DNA of 64,000 nt from Kibdelosporangium aridum (GCF_900176515.1 NZ_FWXV01000009.1:1-64000); one strand, 5' to 3'; shown: positions 26,887 through 36,423, counted from the first letter of the stretch. Numbers and translations: made by a program. The notes: generated by a model not told the origin, from the sequence alone.

Positions 26887-28071
26887 TCAGAACTCCGAAA
26901 AGAAGTACGGGACATTCCGCGGGAACAGCTTGGCCAGCTCCGAGACCGCCTCCGCGGGTACGGAACCGAAGCCGCGCACGGCAATGTCCTCCGGAGAAAG
27001 CACTCCGTAAACCAGGCCGGAGAAACCCGCCGCGGTCAGTGTCACGGTCGGGTCGCCGGACGTGACCTCCAGACTGCTGGATGTGCCGTCCAGCATGTAC
27101 TTCCCGGCGATGAAGTCGTCGTCGACGATCTCGACGCCCACGCGGCCCTCGCCGACCTGCATGCCCTGCAACGCTTCCACGGACAGCACCCGGGCCATGG
27201 GCGCGCCCCCGGTCGGGAACGACACTTTCGTCTCCACGTGCACAGCCAGGTCCGTGGCCCACAGCTCGGGGAACTCGTCCGGCGCGACCGTGACCTCGAT
27301 GTCGGCCACTTGGTCCACGTGCCGGGCGAAGAACTGCAGCAGCAGCGCGCGGCCCAGCGGGCTGGTGTACAGCAGGTTCCGTGCCTGGAGCGTCCCGCCA
27401 TGATCAGTGATGCGGTAGACCGACGCACCGATGATCTCGTCGCCCGATTTGGCGGTGAGCAGCCAGTTCTCGTTCTTGTCGCGCAGCTGGACGGCACGCT
27501 CGTCGGGGAACACCGAGAAACCGTGTCGCTGGGACAGCAGACGCTCGGTGAATTCGCGGTAGAGCGGGTAGCCGGAGTCGATCTGCTGCCACTCGGTGCT
27601 GCCGGGCAAGTCCGCTCGCAGCAGATGGCCGAGGTCGGCGGGGTTGAACCGGACGTTGCGGACCTTGGGCGTGCCGACGAAGCCGAGCCTGCCGTAGAAC
27701 GACGCCCGGAACGGGTACAGCGCGGACACAACATGGCCCTCGTCGCGTACCTGGCCGAACAGCTCAGTCAGCAGAGCCCTGATGTGCCCCTTACGTCGCA
27801 CGTGCGGCTGCGCGGCCACGGCCGCGATACCGGCCATCGGGTACACCGTGCCGCGGACGTTCTGCCGCATCGAGATCGAGGTGCCTTCCGCGACGGCGAC
27901 GCCGTCCTCCTCGGCGACGAGGGTCAGTCCGCCGCCGGCGTAGTCGACGCGGCCCTCTCGCATCTTCGTGCGGCCCTCCTCGGGGAGAGGTGAGCGGCTG
28001 AAGGCGTATTCCAGCGTCCGGAAGTCCTCGCGTTCGTCCGCAGGGACTCTGCGAATCTGCATCCAGTGCAA
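26887..28071 (-). CDS. Eis-like GNAT N-acetyltransferase
   Basis: 394-residue protein with the Eis architecture: an N-terminal GNAT domain with the acetyl-CoA loop VRRKGHIRALL (V-RRxGx), a second GNAT-like region, and a C-terminal SCP2-like domain, ending ...YFFSEF with a C-terminal carboxylate of the kind Eis uses as catalytic base. Eis proteins acetylate amines at several positions, including aminoglycosides. The native substrate here cannot be deduced. The frame starts at TTG 28071; ATG at 28062 is equally possible. It diverges from the next gene with 29 bases between them. Confidence 0.85.
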   Translation of the reverse strand: MHWMQIRRVPADEREDFRTLEYAFSRSPLPEEGRTKMREGRVDYAGGGLTLVAEEDGVAVAEGTSISMRQNVRGTVYPMAGIAAVAAQPHVRRKGHIRALLTELFGQVRDEGHVVSALYPFRASFYGRLGFVGTPKVRNVRFNPADLGHLLRADLPGSTEWQQIDSGYPLYREFTERLLSQRHGFSVFPDERAVQLRDKNENWLLTAKSGDEIIGASVYRITDHGGTLQARNLLYTSPLGRALLLQFFARHVDQVADIEVTVAPDEFPELWATDLAVHVETKVSFPTGGAPMARVLSVEALQGMQVGEGRVGVEIVDDDFIAGKYMLDGTSSSLEVTSGDPTVTLTAAGFSGLVYGVLSPEDIAVRGFGSVPAEAVSELAKLFPRNVPYFFSEF

Positions 28072-28100
28072 CCTATCTACTCGGCGGTAGCATCTCGCGT

Positions 28101-29141
28101 ATGACGTGGATGGTGTACGGCGCCAACGGGTATACCGGCAAGTTAGTTTCCCGGCTGGCCGTGGCCCGAGGGGAACGGCCGATCCTCGCCGGGCGCAGCC
28201 CCGAGGTCCGGGAATTGGCCGCTGAGCTGGGCCTGAACCACCGGATCTTCACGTTGGGCGCAGCCGCGGACAACCTCGACGGGGTCGACGCGGTGGCGCA
28301 CTGCGCGGGCCCGTTCTCGGCGACCTCCAAGCCGATGGTGGACGCGTGCCTGGCGACCGGGACGCACTACCTGGACGTCACCGGCGAGATCGACGTCTTC
28401 GAAGCGATCTTCGCCCGGTCCGACGAGGCCGCCGCGGCCGGAGTCGTGCTGCTGCCCGGTTCGGGCTTCGACGTGGTGCCCAGCGACTGCCTGGCGGCCT
28501 CGCTGGCCGCGGCGCTGCCCGGTGCCGTGGAGTTGAAACTGGCGTTCATCGCCGGCGGCGGGTTCAGCGGCGGCACGCTGAAGACCACGGTCGAGGGAAT
28601 GGCGACGGGTGGACGGGTCCGCAAGGACGGCGTGCTCACGACTGTCCCGATTGGACACTCGACCTTGGTGGTGCCGTTCCCGTCCGGCAAGCGCAGCGTG
28701 CTGTCGTTGCCGTGGGGCGACATCTCGACCGCGTACCGGTCGACCGGAATTCCGAACATCACCAACTACATGGGCGTCGGCCTGCCCGCGGGCGTGGTCA
28801 GCCAGGTGCAGCAGCTCTCGGCGCCGCTCATGCGGACACCCTTGGCGCAGCGGATCGGCAAGACGGTGGTCGGGCTGATCTCCGGGCCAGGGCAGAAGCG
28901 CCGAGCCGGCAACCGCTCCGAATTCTGGGGTGAGGCTCGTTCCGAGGACGGCCGAACCGCCAGCGCCACCCTGGTCACGCCCAGCGCCTACGACATCACG
29001 GCCGATGCGGTCGTCCGGATCGCCACCGGGATCGGCGGGGTCGAGCCGGGTTCGCACACTCCGGCCACGGCGTTCGGCGCGGACTTCGTGAAGACCTTGG
29101 ACGGCGTGACCGCCGGTCCGATCACGGTCACCTCAGGCTGA
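28101..29141 (+). CDS. Saccharopine dehydrogenase-like NAD(P)-binding oxidoreductase
   Basis: 346 residues with an N-terminal Rossmann motif VYGANGYTGKLVSRLA and the family block AHCAGPFSATSKPMVDACLA. It has the fold of the saccharopine dehydrogenase/trans-acting enoyl reductase group. VLLPGSGFDVVPSDCLA and the Gly-rich FIAGGGFSGGTLKTTVEGM are also typical. The exact reaction is unknown; relatives include lipid enoyl reductases. ATG at 28101 is directly preceded by the divergent Eis-like gene region. The 3' end overlaps the convergent small membrane protein gene by nine bases. Confidence 0.82.
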   Translation: MTWMVYGANGYTGKLVSRLAVARGERPILAGRSPEVRELAAELGLNHRIFTLGAAADNLDGVDAVAHCAGPFSATSKPMVDACLATGTHYLDVTGEIDVFEAIFARSDEAAAAGVVLLPGSGFDVVPSDCLAASLAAALPGAVELKLAFIAGGGFSGGTLKTTVEGMATGGRVRKDGVLTTVPIGHSTLVVPFPSGKRSVLSLPWGDISTAYRSTGIPNITNYMGVGLPAGVVSQVQQLSAPLMRTPLAQRIGKTVVGLISGPGQKRRAGNRSEFWGEARSEDGRTASATLVTPSAYDITADAVVRIATGIGGVEPGSHTPATAFGADFVKTLDGVTAGPITVTSG

Positions 29142-29423
29142 CCTCGTGAACCGCAGGAGCCACGCTCCCTCGGTGATCTGATCGGAGTCGAACCGCCAGC
29201 CGTGCTGCTCCGCGAGCTTGATCAGGTCCTGTTTCGGTACTTCGCCGAGCCGGAACCAGTCGAACTCCAGGGCCGGCCCGGTGGCGGCGCCGAAGAAGCC
29301 GGTCGCGGCCGTCCGCTGGTCCTGGTCGTTGCGCCTCCTTGGCAAGAACATCGTCACGATGGCGCACAGGATGATCAGGCCCATCGAGCCCAGGAACAGG
29401 GCGTAGCCGATGTCAGAGGTCAA
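29133..29423 (-). CDS. Small membrane protein of unknown function
   Basis: 96 residues: one N-terminal membrane helix (YALFLGSMGLIILCAIVTMF), a basic stop-transfer stretch PRRRNDQD, and a soluble C-terminal part with Trp/Phe-rich blocks FDWFRLGEVPKQDLIKLAEQ and WRFDSDQITEGAWLLRF. I do not recognise the family. Start is TTG at 29423, overlapping the end of a 19-codon frame by 11 bases, which suggests translational coupling to the DedA gene upstream. It is convergent with the preceding oxidoreductase gene and overlaps it by nine bases. Confidence 0.65.
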   Translation of the reverse strand: MTSDIGYALFLGSMGLIILCAIVTMFLPRRRNDQDQRTAATGFFGAATGPALEFDWFRLGEVPKQDLIKLAEQHGWRFDSDQITEGAWLLRFTRSA

Positions 29424-29472
29424 GGCGGATCCAGGCCATGACCAGGGTCATGGCGACTCCCGCGACCAGCAC
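29413..29472 (-). CDS. Possible 19-residue hydrophobic peptide
   Basis: GTG at 29472, two bases after the DedA stop, opens a frame reading VLVAGVAMTLVMAWIRLDL and ending TGA at 29413. The peptide could span a membrane once and resembles KdpF-like mini-proteins only in size. Its stop overlaps the TTG start of the next gene. It may simply be a coupling frame that carries ribosomes from DedA to the small membrane protein. No independent support. Confidence 0.3.
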   Translation of the reverse strand: MLVAGVAMTLVMAWIRLDL

Positions 29473-29474
29473 GC

Positions 29475-30164
29475 TCAGGCTGACTCGGTCGCGGGTTCCT
29501 CGATCTTCGCGGTCGCCGCGGCGAGGGCCGCTGCCTTGGCCTTCTTGCGCTTGCGGATCGTCCACACCACGAACAGCGCCAGCACCAGCCCGGCCACCAC
29601 GACCAGGCCACCGGTGTTGAGGTACTTCTCGATCTGCTTGGCGGCCTCGCCCAGTGCGGCGCCGATCGAGATGTGGGCGAGTGACCACGAGGCGGCGCCG
29701 AGCACCGCGGCGGGCAGGAACTTGCGGTACGGCAGGCCTGCGGTTCCGGCGGCGGCAGGCATCAGCGTGCGCACGACCGGCAGCCAACGGCCGAAGAACA
29801 CCGCCCAAGCCCCGCGTTTACGCAGGATGCCGGTGGTCTTGTCCCAGCCTTCCGCGCCGTACTTCTGGATCAGCTTGGTCTCCCGCAGTGACGGCCCGAA
29901 CCGGCGGCCGATGGCGTAGCCGATCGAGTCACCACAGGCCGCTGCCACCGTGACCACGGCCCACAGGATCAGGAACCGGGACAGCGAGAAGCCGCCAGGG
30001 CCGGCGGACACCGTGGTCGACGCGATCAGCAGACCGGCTTCACCCGGGGCGATGAACCCGAGCCCGATCGTGCATTCCAGCAGGATCAGCCCACCGGTCG
30101 CACCCACAAGCGCGGGCTGCGGAAGCTGCGCGAGCCATTCGAGTACGTCGCTGACCAAGGCCAC
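29475..30164 (-). CDS. DedA family (SNARE-associated) membrane protein
   Basis: 229 residues with the DedA fold: an N-terminal amphipathic part, re-entrant loop regions (GLILLECTIGLGFIAPGEAG) and the conserved block GDSIGYAIGRRFGPSL. The signature FFGRWLPVVRTLMPAAAGTA follows, and the protein ends in a helix and a Lys/Ala-rich tail. DedA proteins act in lipid flipping and membrane homeostasis, often of undecaprenyl phosphate or phospholipids. GTG start at 30164. Probably co-transcribed with the small membrane protein downstream. Confidence 0.9.
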   Translation of the reverse strand: MALVSDVLEWLAQLPQPALVGATGGLILLECTIGLGFIAPGEAGLLIASTTVSAGPGGFSLSRFLILWAVVTVAAACGDSIGYAIGRRFGPSLRETKLIQKYGAEGWDKTTGILRKRGAWAVFFGRWLPVVRTLMPAAAGTAGLPYRKFLPAAVLGAASWSLAHISIGAALGEAAKQIEKYLNTGGLVVVAGLVLALFVVWTIRKRKKAKAAALAAATAKIEEPATESA

Positions 30165-30263
30165 GGGTTACGTCCCTCCCCTGTTTCGGGCTGTTCGCCC
30201 ATTGAGAGACGCGTATCCCAGTACCGCGGTTGCACGGACGTCCCCCAGATCTTGGCGTCCACC

Positions 30264-31265
30264 CTACCGGGAAAGCAGCGAGCCGATCTCCTGGCTGGCC
30301 GGGCCCTGCTCGGCCAGGTGCGCGAGGTGCTCGGGAACCGGCTGGCCGCGGTGGGCCATGGCCTGGGCGTAGAGCCGTCCCGCGCGGTAGGAGGACCGCA
30401 CCAACGGCCCGGCCATCACGCCGGCGAACCCGATCTTCTCGGCCGCCTCCTTGTGCTCGACGAACTCCTCCGGCTTCACCCACCGGTCGATCGGGTGGTG
30501 CCGCGGCGACGGGCGCAGGTACTGGGTGATCGTGACGATGTCGGTGCCCGCCTCGTACAGGTCACGCAGCGCCTCGGTGACCTCTTGCGGCGTCTCGCCC
30601 ATGCCCAGGATCAGGTTCGACTTGGTGACCAGGCCGAACTCACGGGCCTTGGTGATCACCTCGAGCGAGCGCTCGTAGCGGAAGCCCGGCCGGATCCGCT
30701 TGAAGATCCGGGGAACGGTCTCCAGGTTGTGCGCGAGCACCTCCGGCCGCGAGCCGAACACCTCGGCCAGCTGGTCGGGGTCGGCGTTGAAGTCCGGGAT
30801 CAGCAGCTCGACGCCGGTGCCCGGGTTCAGCTCGTGGATCTGGCGGACCGTCTCGGCGTACAGCCAGGCGCCGCCGTCCTCCAGGTCGTCACGGGCGACA
30901 CCGGTGACCGTCGAGTACCGCAGGCCCATCGCCTGAACCGACTCGGCCACCTTGCGCGGCTCCTCGCGGTCCAGCGCGGCGGGTTTGCCGGTGTCGATCT
31001 GGCAGAAGTCGCAGCGCCGAGTGCACTGGTCGCCGCCGATCAGGAACGTGGCCTCCCGGTCCTCCCAACACTCGTAGATGTTGGGACAGCCGGCCTCCTC
31101 GCACACCGTGTGCAGGCCTTCCCGCCGGACCAGGCCTTTGAGCTCGGTGTACTCCGGGCCCATCCGCGCCTTGGTCTTGATCCACGGCGGCTTCTTCTCG
31201 ATCGGCGTCTGGCTGTTGCGGACCTCGACACGCAGCAGCTTTCGTCCTTCCGGCGCCACAGTCAC
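30264..31265 (-). CDS. lipA: Lipoyl synthase (radical SAM)
   Basis: 333 residues. Inserts two sulfurs into octanoyl groups on E2 and H proteins. Both iron-sulfur sites are visible: the auxiliary cluster motif [12 protein letters not shown] (about residues 55-66) and the radical SAM motif CTRRCDFC (about 81-88). The C-terminal RSSYRAG supplies the serine ligand of the auxiliary cluster. GTG start at 31265 with a weak ribosome-binding site. In many actinobacteria lipB and lipA are adjacent; here lipB is 9 kb away on the opposite strand, so the two cannot be co-transcribed. Confidence 0.97.
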   Translation of the reverse strand: MTVAPEGRKLLRVEVRNSQTPIEKKPPWIKTKARMGPEYTELKGLVRREGLHTVCEEAGCPNIYECWEDREATFLIGGDQCTRRCDFCQIDTGKPAALDREEPRKVAESVQAMGLRYSTVTGVARDDLEDGGAWLYAETVRQIHELNPGTGVELLIPDFNADPDQLAEVFGSRPEVLAHNLETVPRIFKRIRPGFRYERSLEVITKAREFGLVTKSNLILGMGETPQEVTEALRDLYEAGTDIVTITQYLRPSPRHHPIDRWVKPEEFVEHKEAAEKIGFAGVMAGPLVRSSYRAGRLYAQAMAHRGQPVPEHLAHLAEQGPASQEIGSLLSR

Positions 31266-31405
31266 GGATCAAAGGTTACGCCTCGTCCAGACGTGTCCGG
31301 GGTCACGCGGCCCCCTAGGGGATCAGCCATTCCCCAGGCCGATGTGAGGCTGCCGGATGATCCTTAGCGTTGGCCAGGTCATTGACGACTTCCTGGGGAG
31401 GAAAG

Positions 31406-32890
31406 ATGCGACCACTCATCTTGGCGCTCGGCGCCTTGATCGTGGGCACGCTCGTCACACCGACCACAGCCAGCGCGGCACCGGCATGGGCACCGTGCCC
31501 GGACGGACTGGCACTCGAATGCACGACGGTCAGCGTGCCGCTGGACTACCGCAAGCCCAACGGCACGAAGATCGACATCGCGGTGTCCCGCAAGAAGGCC
31601 GCCGACCCGGCTACGCGGCGCGGGATCCTGCTGCTCAACCCCGGCGGCCCTGGCGGTCCTGGGCTGGACATGCCGCTGCTGGTCGACCAGGTGGCGCCGC
31701 AGCGCCTGAAGGACGCGTACGACCTGATCGGGTTCGACCCGAGGGGCACCGGCCGCAGCACGCCGAACACGTGCGCTCTGACACCCGAACAGTTGGACGG
31801 TTCCAAGGTCATTCCCTACCCGGCGGCCAATGGTGACATCTCCGAGTCGGTCGCGTACGCGCGTCAGGTCGCCAAGCAGTGTTTCGAGCATTCCGGCGAC
31901 CGGCTGCCGTACGTCACCACAGCCAACACCGCGCGGGACATGGACCAGATCCGGGCCGCGTTGGGCGAGAAGAAGATCTCGTACTTCGGCGGGTCGTACG
32001 GCTCATACCTTGGTGCCGTGTACACGACGTTGTTCCCGCAGCAGTCCGATCGGATCGTGCTGGACAGCGTGGTCGACCCGCGGGGCATCTGGCGTGGCGT
32101 CTGGCAGAACTGGGGCGCGGCGGTCGAGGAACGCTTCGAGGACTTCGCGAAGTGGGCGGCCGAGCGTGACTCCACGTACGGCCTCGGCGCCACACCGCGG
32201 GCGGTCCGGGCCACGTACTTCGAGTTGACGGCCAAGCTGGACGCGCAGCCCATCGAGGGCATCACCGGCAATGTCCTGCGCGGTGTCACCCGAGGAGGGC
32301 TGTACGCCGACCAGGTATTCCCGACGATCGCGGAACTCTGGCAGGCGGTCAAACGCGGCGAGGCGGGGCCGATCGTCAACTTCCCGATCACGCAGGGCTT
32401 CGCGGCGACGCTGTGGGGCATCGCGTGCGGTGACGCTTCCTGGCCTCGGCACACCGGGCTTTACCAGTGGCAGGTGCTGGCCGACCGGAAGAAGTACCCG
32501 CTCACCAACGGGATGCCGTCGAACGTGTGGCCGTGCACGTTCTGGCCGTCAAAGCCGATCGAACCGGCGGTCCGGATCACTGACCGTGGCCCGCGCAACG
32601 TGCTGCTCACCCAGAACCTGCGTGACCCCGCTACTCCTTTGGTGGGCGCACGGAACATGCGGACAGCATTGGGCGACCGCGCCAAGCTGGTGACGGCCGA
32701 TCAAGGCGGCCACGGTACGTACCTGACGACCGACAACGCTTGCGTCAACGAGATAGGGACAGAGTTCCTGGTGAACGGCACGCTCCCGGCCAAGGACGTC
32801 CATTGCGGACCTCCGGCGCGATCACTGTCGGCGACGGACGCGCGGGCCGAGGTCGCGCGCAAGCTCTGGCAGAGGCAATTCCCCTTCTGA
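31406..32890 (+). CDS. Secreted TAP-type alpha/beta-hydrolase protease (CaeA/Hip1-like)
   Basis: 494 residues. A signal peptide (LILALGALIVGTLVTPTTAS) precedes an alpha/beta-hydrolase fold with oxyanion motif LLLNPGGPGGPG and nucleophile elbow GGSYGSYLG. The C-terminal TAP-like domain holds the Asp (NLRDPATPLVGARN) and His (TADQGGHGTY). Related enzymes cut tripeptides or short peptides from N-termini. M. tuberculosis Rv2223c/Rv2224c occupy a similar region near lipA. ATG at 31406 has GGGGAGGAAAG before it. A strong terminator follows. Confidence 0.88.
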   Translation: MRPLILALGALIVGTLVTPTTASAAPAWAPCPDGLALECTTVSVPLDYRKPNGTKIDIAVSRKKAADPATRRGILLLNPGGPGGPGLDMPLLVDQVAPQRLKDAYDLIGFDPRGTGRSTPNTCALTPEQLDGSKVIPYPAANGDISESVAYARQVAKQCFEHSGDRLPYVTTANTARDMDQIRAALGEKKISYFGGSYGSYLGAVYTTLFPQQSDRIVLDSVVDPRGIWRGVWQNWGAAVEERFEDFAKWAAERDSTYGLGATPRAVRATYFELTAKLDAQPIEGITGNVLRGVTRGGLYADQVFPTIAELWQAVKRGEAGPIVNFPITQGFAATLWGIACGDASWPRHTGLYQWQVLADRKKYPLTNGMPSNVWPCTFWPSKPIEPAVRITDRGPRNVLLTQNLRDPATPLVGARNMRTALGDRAKLVTADQGGHGTYLTTDNACVNEIGTEFLVNGTLPAKDVHCGPPARSLSATDARAEVARKLWQRQFPF

Positions 32891-32906
32891 GGAAGGGTTG
32901 ACAGCC

Positions 32907-32955
32907 GCACCTCCCAGTTGACTGACTTGCCGCAGTTCACTGGGAGGTGCTTTTT
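32907..32955 (+). terminator. Intrinsic terminator that includes the next gene's ribosome-binding site
   Basis: A perfect 12-bp stem GCACCTCCCAGT/ACTGGGAGGTGC with a 20-base loop is followed by TTTTT. The right arm contains GGGAGG, the ribosome-binding site of the M14 peptidase gene whose GTG begins at 32957, two bases after the T-tract. In any transcript that includes both arms the stem would hide this site. Confidence 0.8.
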
Positions 32956-32956
32956 C

Positions 32957-35509
32957 GTGCATTTACGTCCGGTTGGCAGAGTGCTCGCCGCATCGGCGCT
33001 ATCCCTGCTCACGGTCATCACCCTGGCTCCGGCCGCGGCTGGCGCGCCGTCGCGGTCCCCGAAAGGGGAGGAGCCGGGCAACGGCCCGGAGCGCAACGAG
33101 GTCGCGGCGGTCGATCCGCCGTCGATCGGAATCGCCGCGCGGTCCGCGTCGGGCGAGAACAAACTCGGCTCGCGGGAAGGCTATCCACGCACCACACAGC
33201 TGCGGGTCTACCCCGAGGACCCCGCTGACAAGGCCATCAAGCTGGGGCTGGCGCCGTATCACGCGATCGCGCCGAAGCTCAACGAGCTGCAGGGCCGCAG
33301 CAACCGGATCTCGGTCGAGGTCGTCGGCCAGTCCGGCCTCGGCCGCGACCTCTACCTGGTCACGCTGACCGCGCCGGAGCGGCCGTCGGAGACGCGCCAG
33401 CAGGAGCGCTGGCGCGACAAGATCGAGAACGATCCGGCCGCCGCGGCTCGCGACCGCCAGCTCGCGCGGGAGTACAAGACGCCGATCTGGATCAACAACA
33501 ACATCCACGGCGACGAGTGGGAAGGCACCGACGCCGCGCTGCGGCAGATCGAGTACCTCGCCACCACCAGGGACCGCAAGGCGCTGGACCTGTTGTCCCG
33601 CAACAGGGTCTACTTCAACGTCACGGCGAACCCGGACGGCCGTAACCTCGGCACCCGGGCCAACGCCAACGGGTTCGACCTCAACCGTGACTTCGTGACG
33701 TCGTCGCAGCCCGAGGGCATCGTGATGCGTGACATCGTCAAGACGGTCCAGCCGGTGATGATGCTCGACGAGCACGGTTACGTCCCCGGCACGCTGATCG
33801 AGCCGACGGGTCCGCCGCACGGCCAGAACTACGACTTCGACCTGTACATCAAGCACGGCTACGCCAACGGGTTGAACATCGAGAAGGCCGTCAAGGCGCT
33901 CGGCTACCCGGAGGCGCAGGACACGCAGATCCCGTTCCGGGACTACCCATCCGGCGAATGGGACGGCTGGGCACCGATCTACACCGCCCAGTACTCGATG
34001 TTCCACGGCGCGATCTCGTACACGATCGAGATCCCGATGCGGGTCAACCGGGGCGACTACAACCTGCCGGAGACCGAGCTGCGCCGCCGCTCGGCGATCA
34101 ACACCGACGTGTCCGAGGCGAGCATGAAGGCGAGCCTCGATTACGTGCACGACAACCGGTCCGCGTTGATCGCCAACCAGATCGAGATGTTCCGGCGCGG
34201 CGCCGCGGGTGAGGCGCAGCGGTTCATCCCGGACGGGTTCGTGCCCGGGTTCGGTCCCGAGGACCGGTTCACCACGAAGTTCCCGCGTGCGTACGTGATC
34301 CCGGCCGGAGCGACCCAGCGGTCCGGTGCGGCGGCGGCTCGCCTGGTCGACCTGCTTGTCGCGCACGATGTCCGGGTGCGTCAGGCTGACCGGCCGTTCT
34401 CACTGGCGGGCCGGACCTACCCGGCTGGTTCGTACATTGTGGACATGCACCAGCCGAAGCGTGCGCTGGCCAACGTGATGCTGGAGCAGGGGCGCGATGT
34501 GTCGGCGAGTGCCGAGGTGATGTACGACATCTCCGGGTGGAGCCACCGCTTGCTGTGGGGTGCTTCTGTGGACATCGTCCAGGGCGGTGACCTGCGGGTG
34601 TCGAGCAAGCCTGTGGTCGCGGCCTCGCCGACCGGCGGCGTGGACGCTGGCCCTGGGCAGGACTTGGCGATCACTGTGCGGGACGGCAAGGACGCGGCGG
34701 CCGTGAACGATCTGCTCGGCCGTGGCATCGAACTCAAGCGCAGGGCCAACGGTTCGGTGATCGTCCCGGCTTCGGCGCGGGTCGCGGCTCTGCAGGTGGC
34801 CGACCGGTACGGCGTGCGGTTCAGCCTGGCGCCTGCCGGGGATACCGGGGTGGTGATGAGGCGGCCGACCATTGCGGCGGCAGTCGGCCCGGATGAGCTG
34901 TTCGCGTTGCGGGACATGGGCTTCGAGGTACGGCCGGTGTCCACGGACGCGTTGAACGCGGGCTTCGATCTGTCCAGGGTGGACGTTCTGATGGTCTCGT
35001 CCGGCCTGCGTTACGACCTGCTCAACGCGTCGGCCAAGGCAGCCGTCGACGCCTTCGCAGCACGCGGCGGCGTGGTCACACGTGGCGCGACCGGGTCGAA
35101 GTTCAATGCCGACGCGAAGTTGCTGGACGTGACCGCGGTGGCCGGGCGCGGCGACGCGAACGGGATCGTCAACGTCATCAACGGCACCGGCCCGATCGGC
35201 GCCGACGCACTGGCACAGTCCTTTGTGTACTCACCGCAGTGGTTCACGGACCTCGGCACGGGAGTGACGGTCGAGCAGCGTTATGCGACCGGCAACCCGC
35301 TCGCAGCCGGGCATTGGCGTCCCAACGAGGACGGCACCGGTGGACCGCAGGCCGCGAGCGGTCAGGCCGTCGTGGTTTCGGGCACCGACGAGCGCGGCGC
35401 CAAGGTCGTGATGTTCGGTACGGAGCCGTTGTTCCGTGCGCACCCCAAGGGCATGTACGCCCAGGTGGCCAACGCCGTCTACTGGAGTGCCACTAGAAAT
35501 CCGGTGTGA
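32957..35509 (+). CDS. Large secreted M14-family zinc carboxypeptidase
   Basis: 850 residues. Signal peptide (VLAASALSLLTVITLAPAAA) followed by the M14 catalytic domain with HxxE in NIHGDEWEGTDAA (about residues 184-195), NANPDGRNLGTRANANGFDL, and the EHGYVPGT region. Then a long C-terminal half without recognised domains (GATase1-like segments such as VDVLMVSSGLRYDLLNASAK), similar in plan to other large actinobacterial M14 enzymes. Acts outside the membrane. GTG at 32957 has GGGAGG nine bases upstream. Its 3' end overlaps the convergent SDR gene by 17 bases. Confidence 0.87.
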   Translation: MHLRPVGRVLAASALSLLTVITLAPAAAGAPSRSPKGEEPGNGPERNEVAAVDPPSIGIAARSASGENKLGSREGYPRTTQLRVYPEDPADKAIKLGLAPYHAIAPKLNELQGRSNRISVEVVGQSGLGRDLYLVTLTAPERPSETRQQERWRDKIENDPAAAARDRQLAREYKTPIWINNNIHGDEWEGTDAALRQIEYLATTRDRKALDLLSRNRVYFNVTANPDGRNLGTRANANGFDLNRDFVTSSQPEGIVMRDIVKTVQPVMMLDEHGYVPGTLIEPTGPPHGQNYDFDLYIKHGYANGLNIEKAVKALGYPEAQDTQIPFRDYPSGEWDGWAPIYTAQYSMFHGAISYTIEIPMRVNRGDYNLPETELRRRSAINTDVSEASMKASLDYVHDNRSALIANQIEMFRRGAAGEAQRFIPDGFVPGFGPEDRFTTKFPRAYVIPAGATQRSGAAAARLVDLLVAHDVRVRQADRPFSLAGRTYPAGSYIVDMHQPKRALANVMLEQGRDVSASAEVMYDISGWSHRLLWGASVDIVQGGDLRVSSKPVVAASPTGGVDAGPGQDLAITVRDGKDAAAVNDLLGRGIELKRRANGSVIVPASARVAALQVADRYGVRFSLAPAGDTGVVMRRPTIAAAVGPDELFALRDMGFEVRPVSTDALNAGFDLSRVDVLMVSSGLRYDLLNASAKAAVDAFAARGGVVTRGATGSKFNADAKLLDVTAVAGRGDANGIVNVINGTGPIGADALAQSFVYSPQWFTDLGTGVTVEQRYATGNPLAAGHWRPNEDGTGGPQAASGQAVVVSGTDERGAKVVMFGTEPLFRAHPKGMYAQVANAVYWSATRNPV

Positions 35510-36404
35510 CGCCGGTCAGTTCGGCTGTCACGTCCCAGAGCCGCCGCCCCAGCTCCTCGGAGAAGGCGGCGGCTCTGGGCCGCACCTTCTTGGGTGAGCC
35601 CCAGAGTTCCATCACCCACTTAGGACCGAAGTAGTCCCCGCTGCGCACACCTGGCTCGGTCGCGGCGCGCAGTTGCGGCAGGGCGCCGACCTCGACCGAC
35701 TGGCAGAACTGGGCCATGCCCCACTTCAGGACCGAGCCGACGACGTTGTTGGTGGCACGCAGCTTCATCGAGTTGCCGACCAGCTCGGTCGCCGCCATGC
35801 CCGGATGTGCGCCGGTGCTGACCAGGTTGAGCCCTGCGGCTTGCGCGCGCCTGCCCAGCTCGACCATGAAGATCAGGTTGGCCAGCTTGGACTGGCTGTA
35901 GCTCGTCGAGATCGAGTACCGGCGGCGTTCGAAGTTCGGGTCGTCCAGGTCGAGTCCCCAACCGCGGGCGGCCTGACTGCCGACCGTGACCACCCGGCCG
36001 TCCTTGATCGCGGGCAGCAGCAGCCATGTCAATGCCGCGTGCCCCAGGTGGTTCACGCCGAACTGCAGCTCGAAGCCGTCCGTGGTCCTGGTGAACGGCG
36101 TGCCCATCACGCCCGCGTTGTTCATCAGGATGTCCAGCTTGTCGCCAGTCCGTTCGCGAACCTGCGCCGCGGCTTTGCGGACCGAGGACAGGTCGGCCAG
36201 ATCCAGCTCGACCAGTTCGGCGTTGCGGCCGATCTCGGCGACCGCCCTGTTGCCGCGTTCGGTGTCACGGGCCGCGACCAGCACGCGTGCCCCCATCCCG
36301 GCGAGGACTTTCGCACTGCGCAGGCCCAAACCGGAGTTGGCACCGGTGATCAGCGCGGTGCGCCCGGTCTGATCGGGGATGTCGGCCTCGGACCAGTTAG
36401 CCAT
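35493..36404 (-). CDS. Short-chain dehydrogenase/reductase
   Basis: 303-residue classical SDR: cofactor motif TGANSGLG (about 22-29), NNAGVMG, active-site Ser in VTVGSQAA and YxxxK as YSQSKLAN. The sequence resembles the light-dependent protochlorophyllide reductase/retinol dehydrogenase-like SDRs common in actinobacteria. Substrate unknown. The open frame extends far upstream, but that part is out of register with the hypothetical gene that occupies it; ATG at 36404 (MANWSEADIPDQ) is the natural start. Probably transcribed together with the upstream 166-residue gene and controlled by the adjacent TetR operators. Confidence 0.9.
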   Translation of the reverse strand: MANWSEADIPDQTGRTALITGANSGLGLRSAKVLAGMGARVLVAARDTERGNRAVAEIGRNAELVELDLADLSSVRKAAAQVRERTGDKLDILMNNAGVMGTPFTRTTDGFELQFGVNHLGHAALTWLLLPAIKDGRVVTVGSQAARGWGLDLDDPNFERRRYSISTSYSQSKLANLIFMVELGRRAQAAGLNLVSTGAHPGMAATELVGNSMKLRATNNVVGSVLKWGMAQFCQSVEVGALPQLRAATEPGVRSGDYFGPKWVMELWGSPKKVRPRAAAFSEELGRRLWDVTAELTGVTPDF

Positions 36405-36423
36405 TCGGCGAATATATGCCGCC

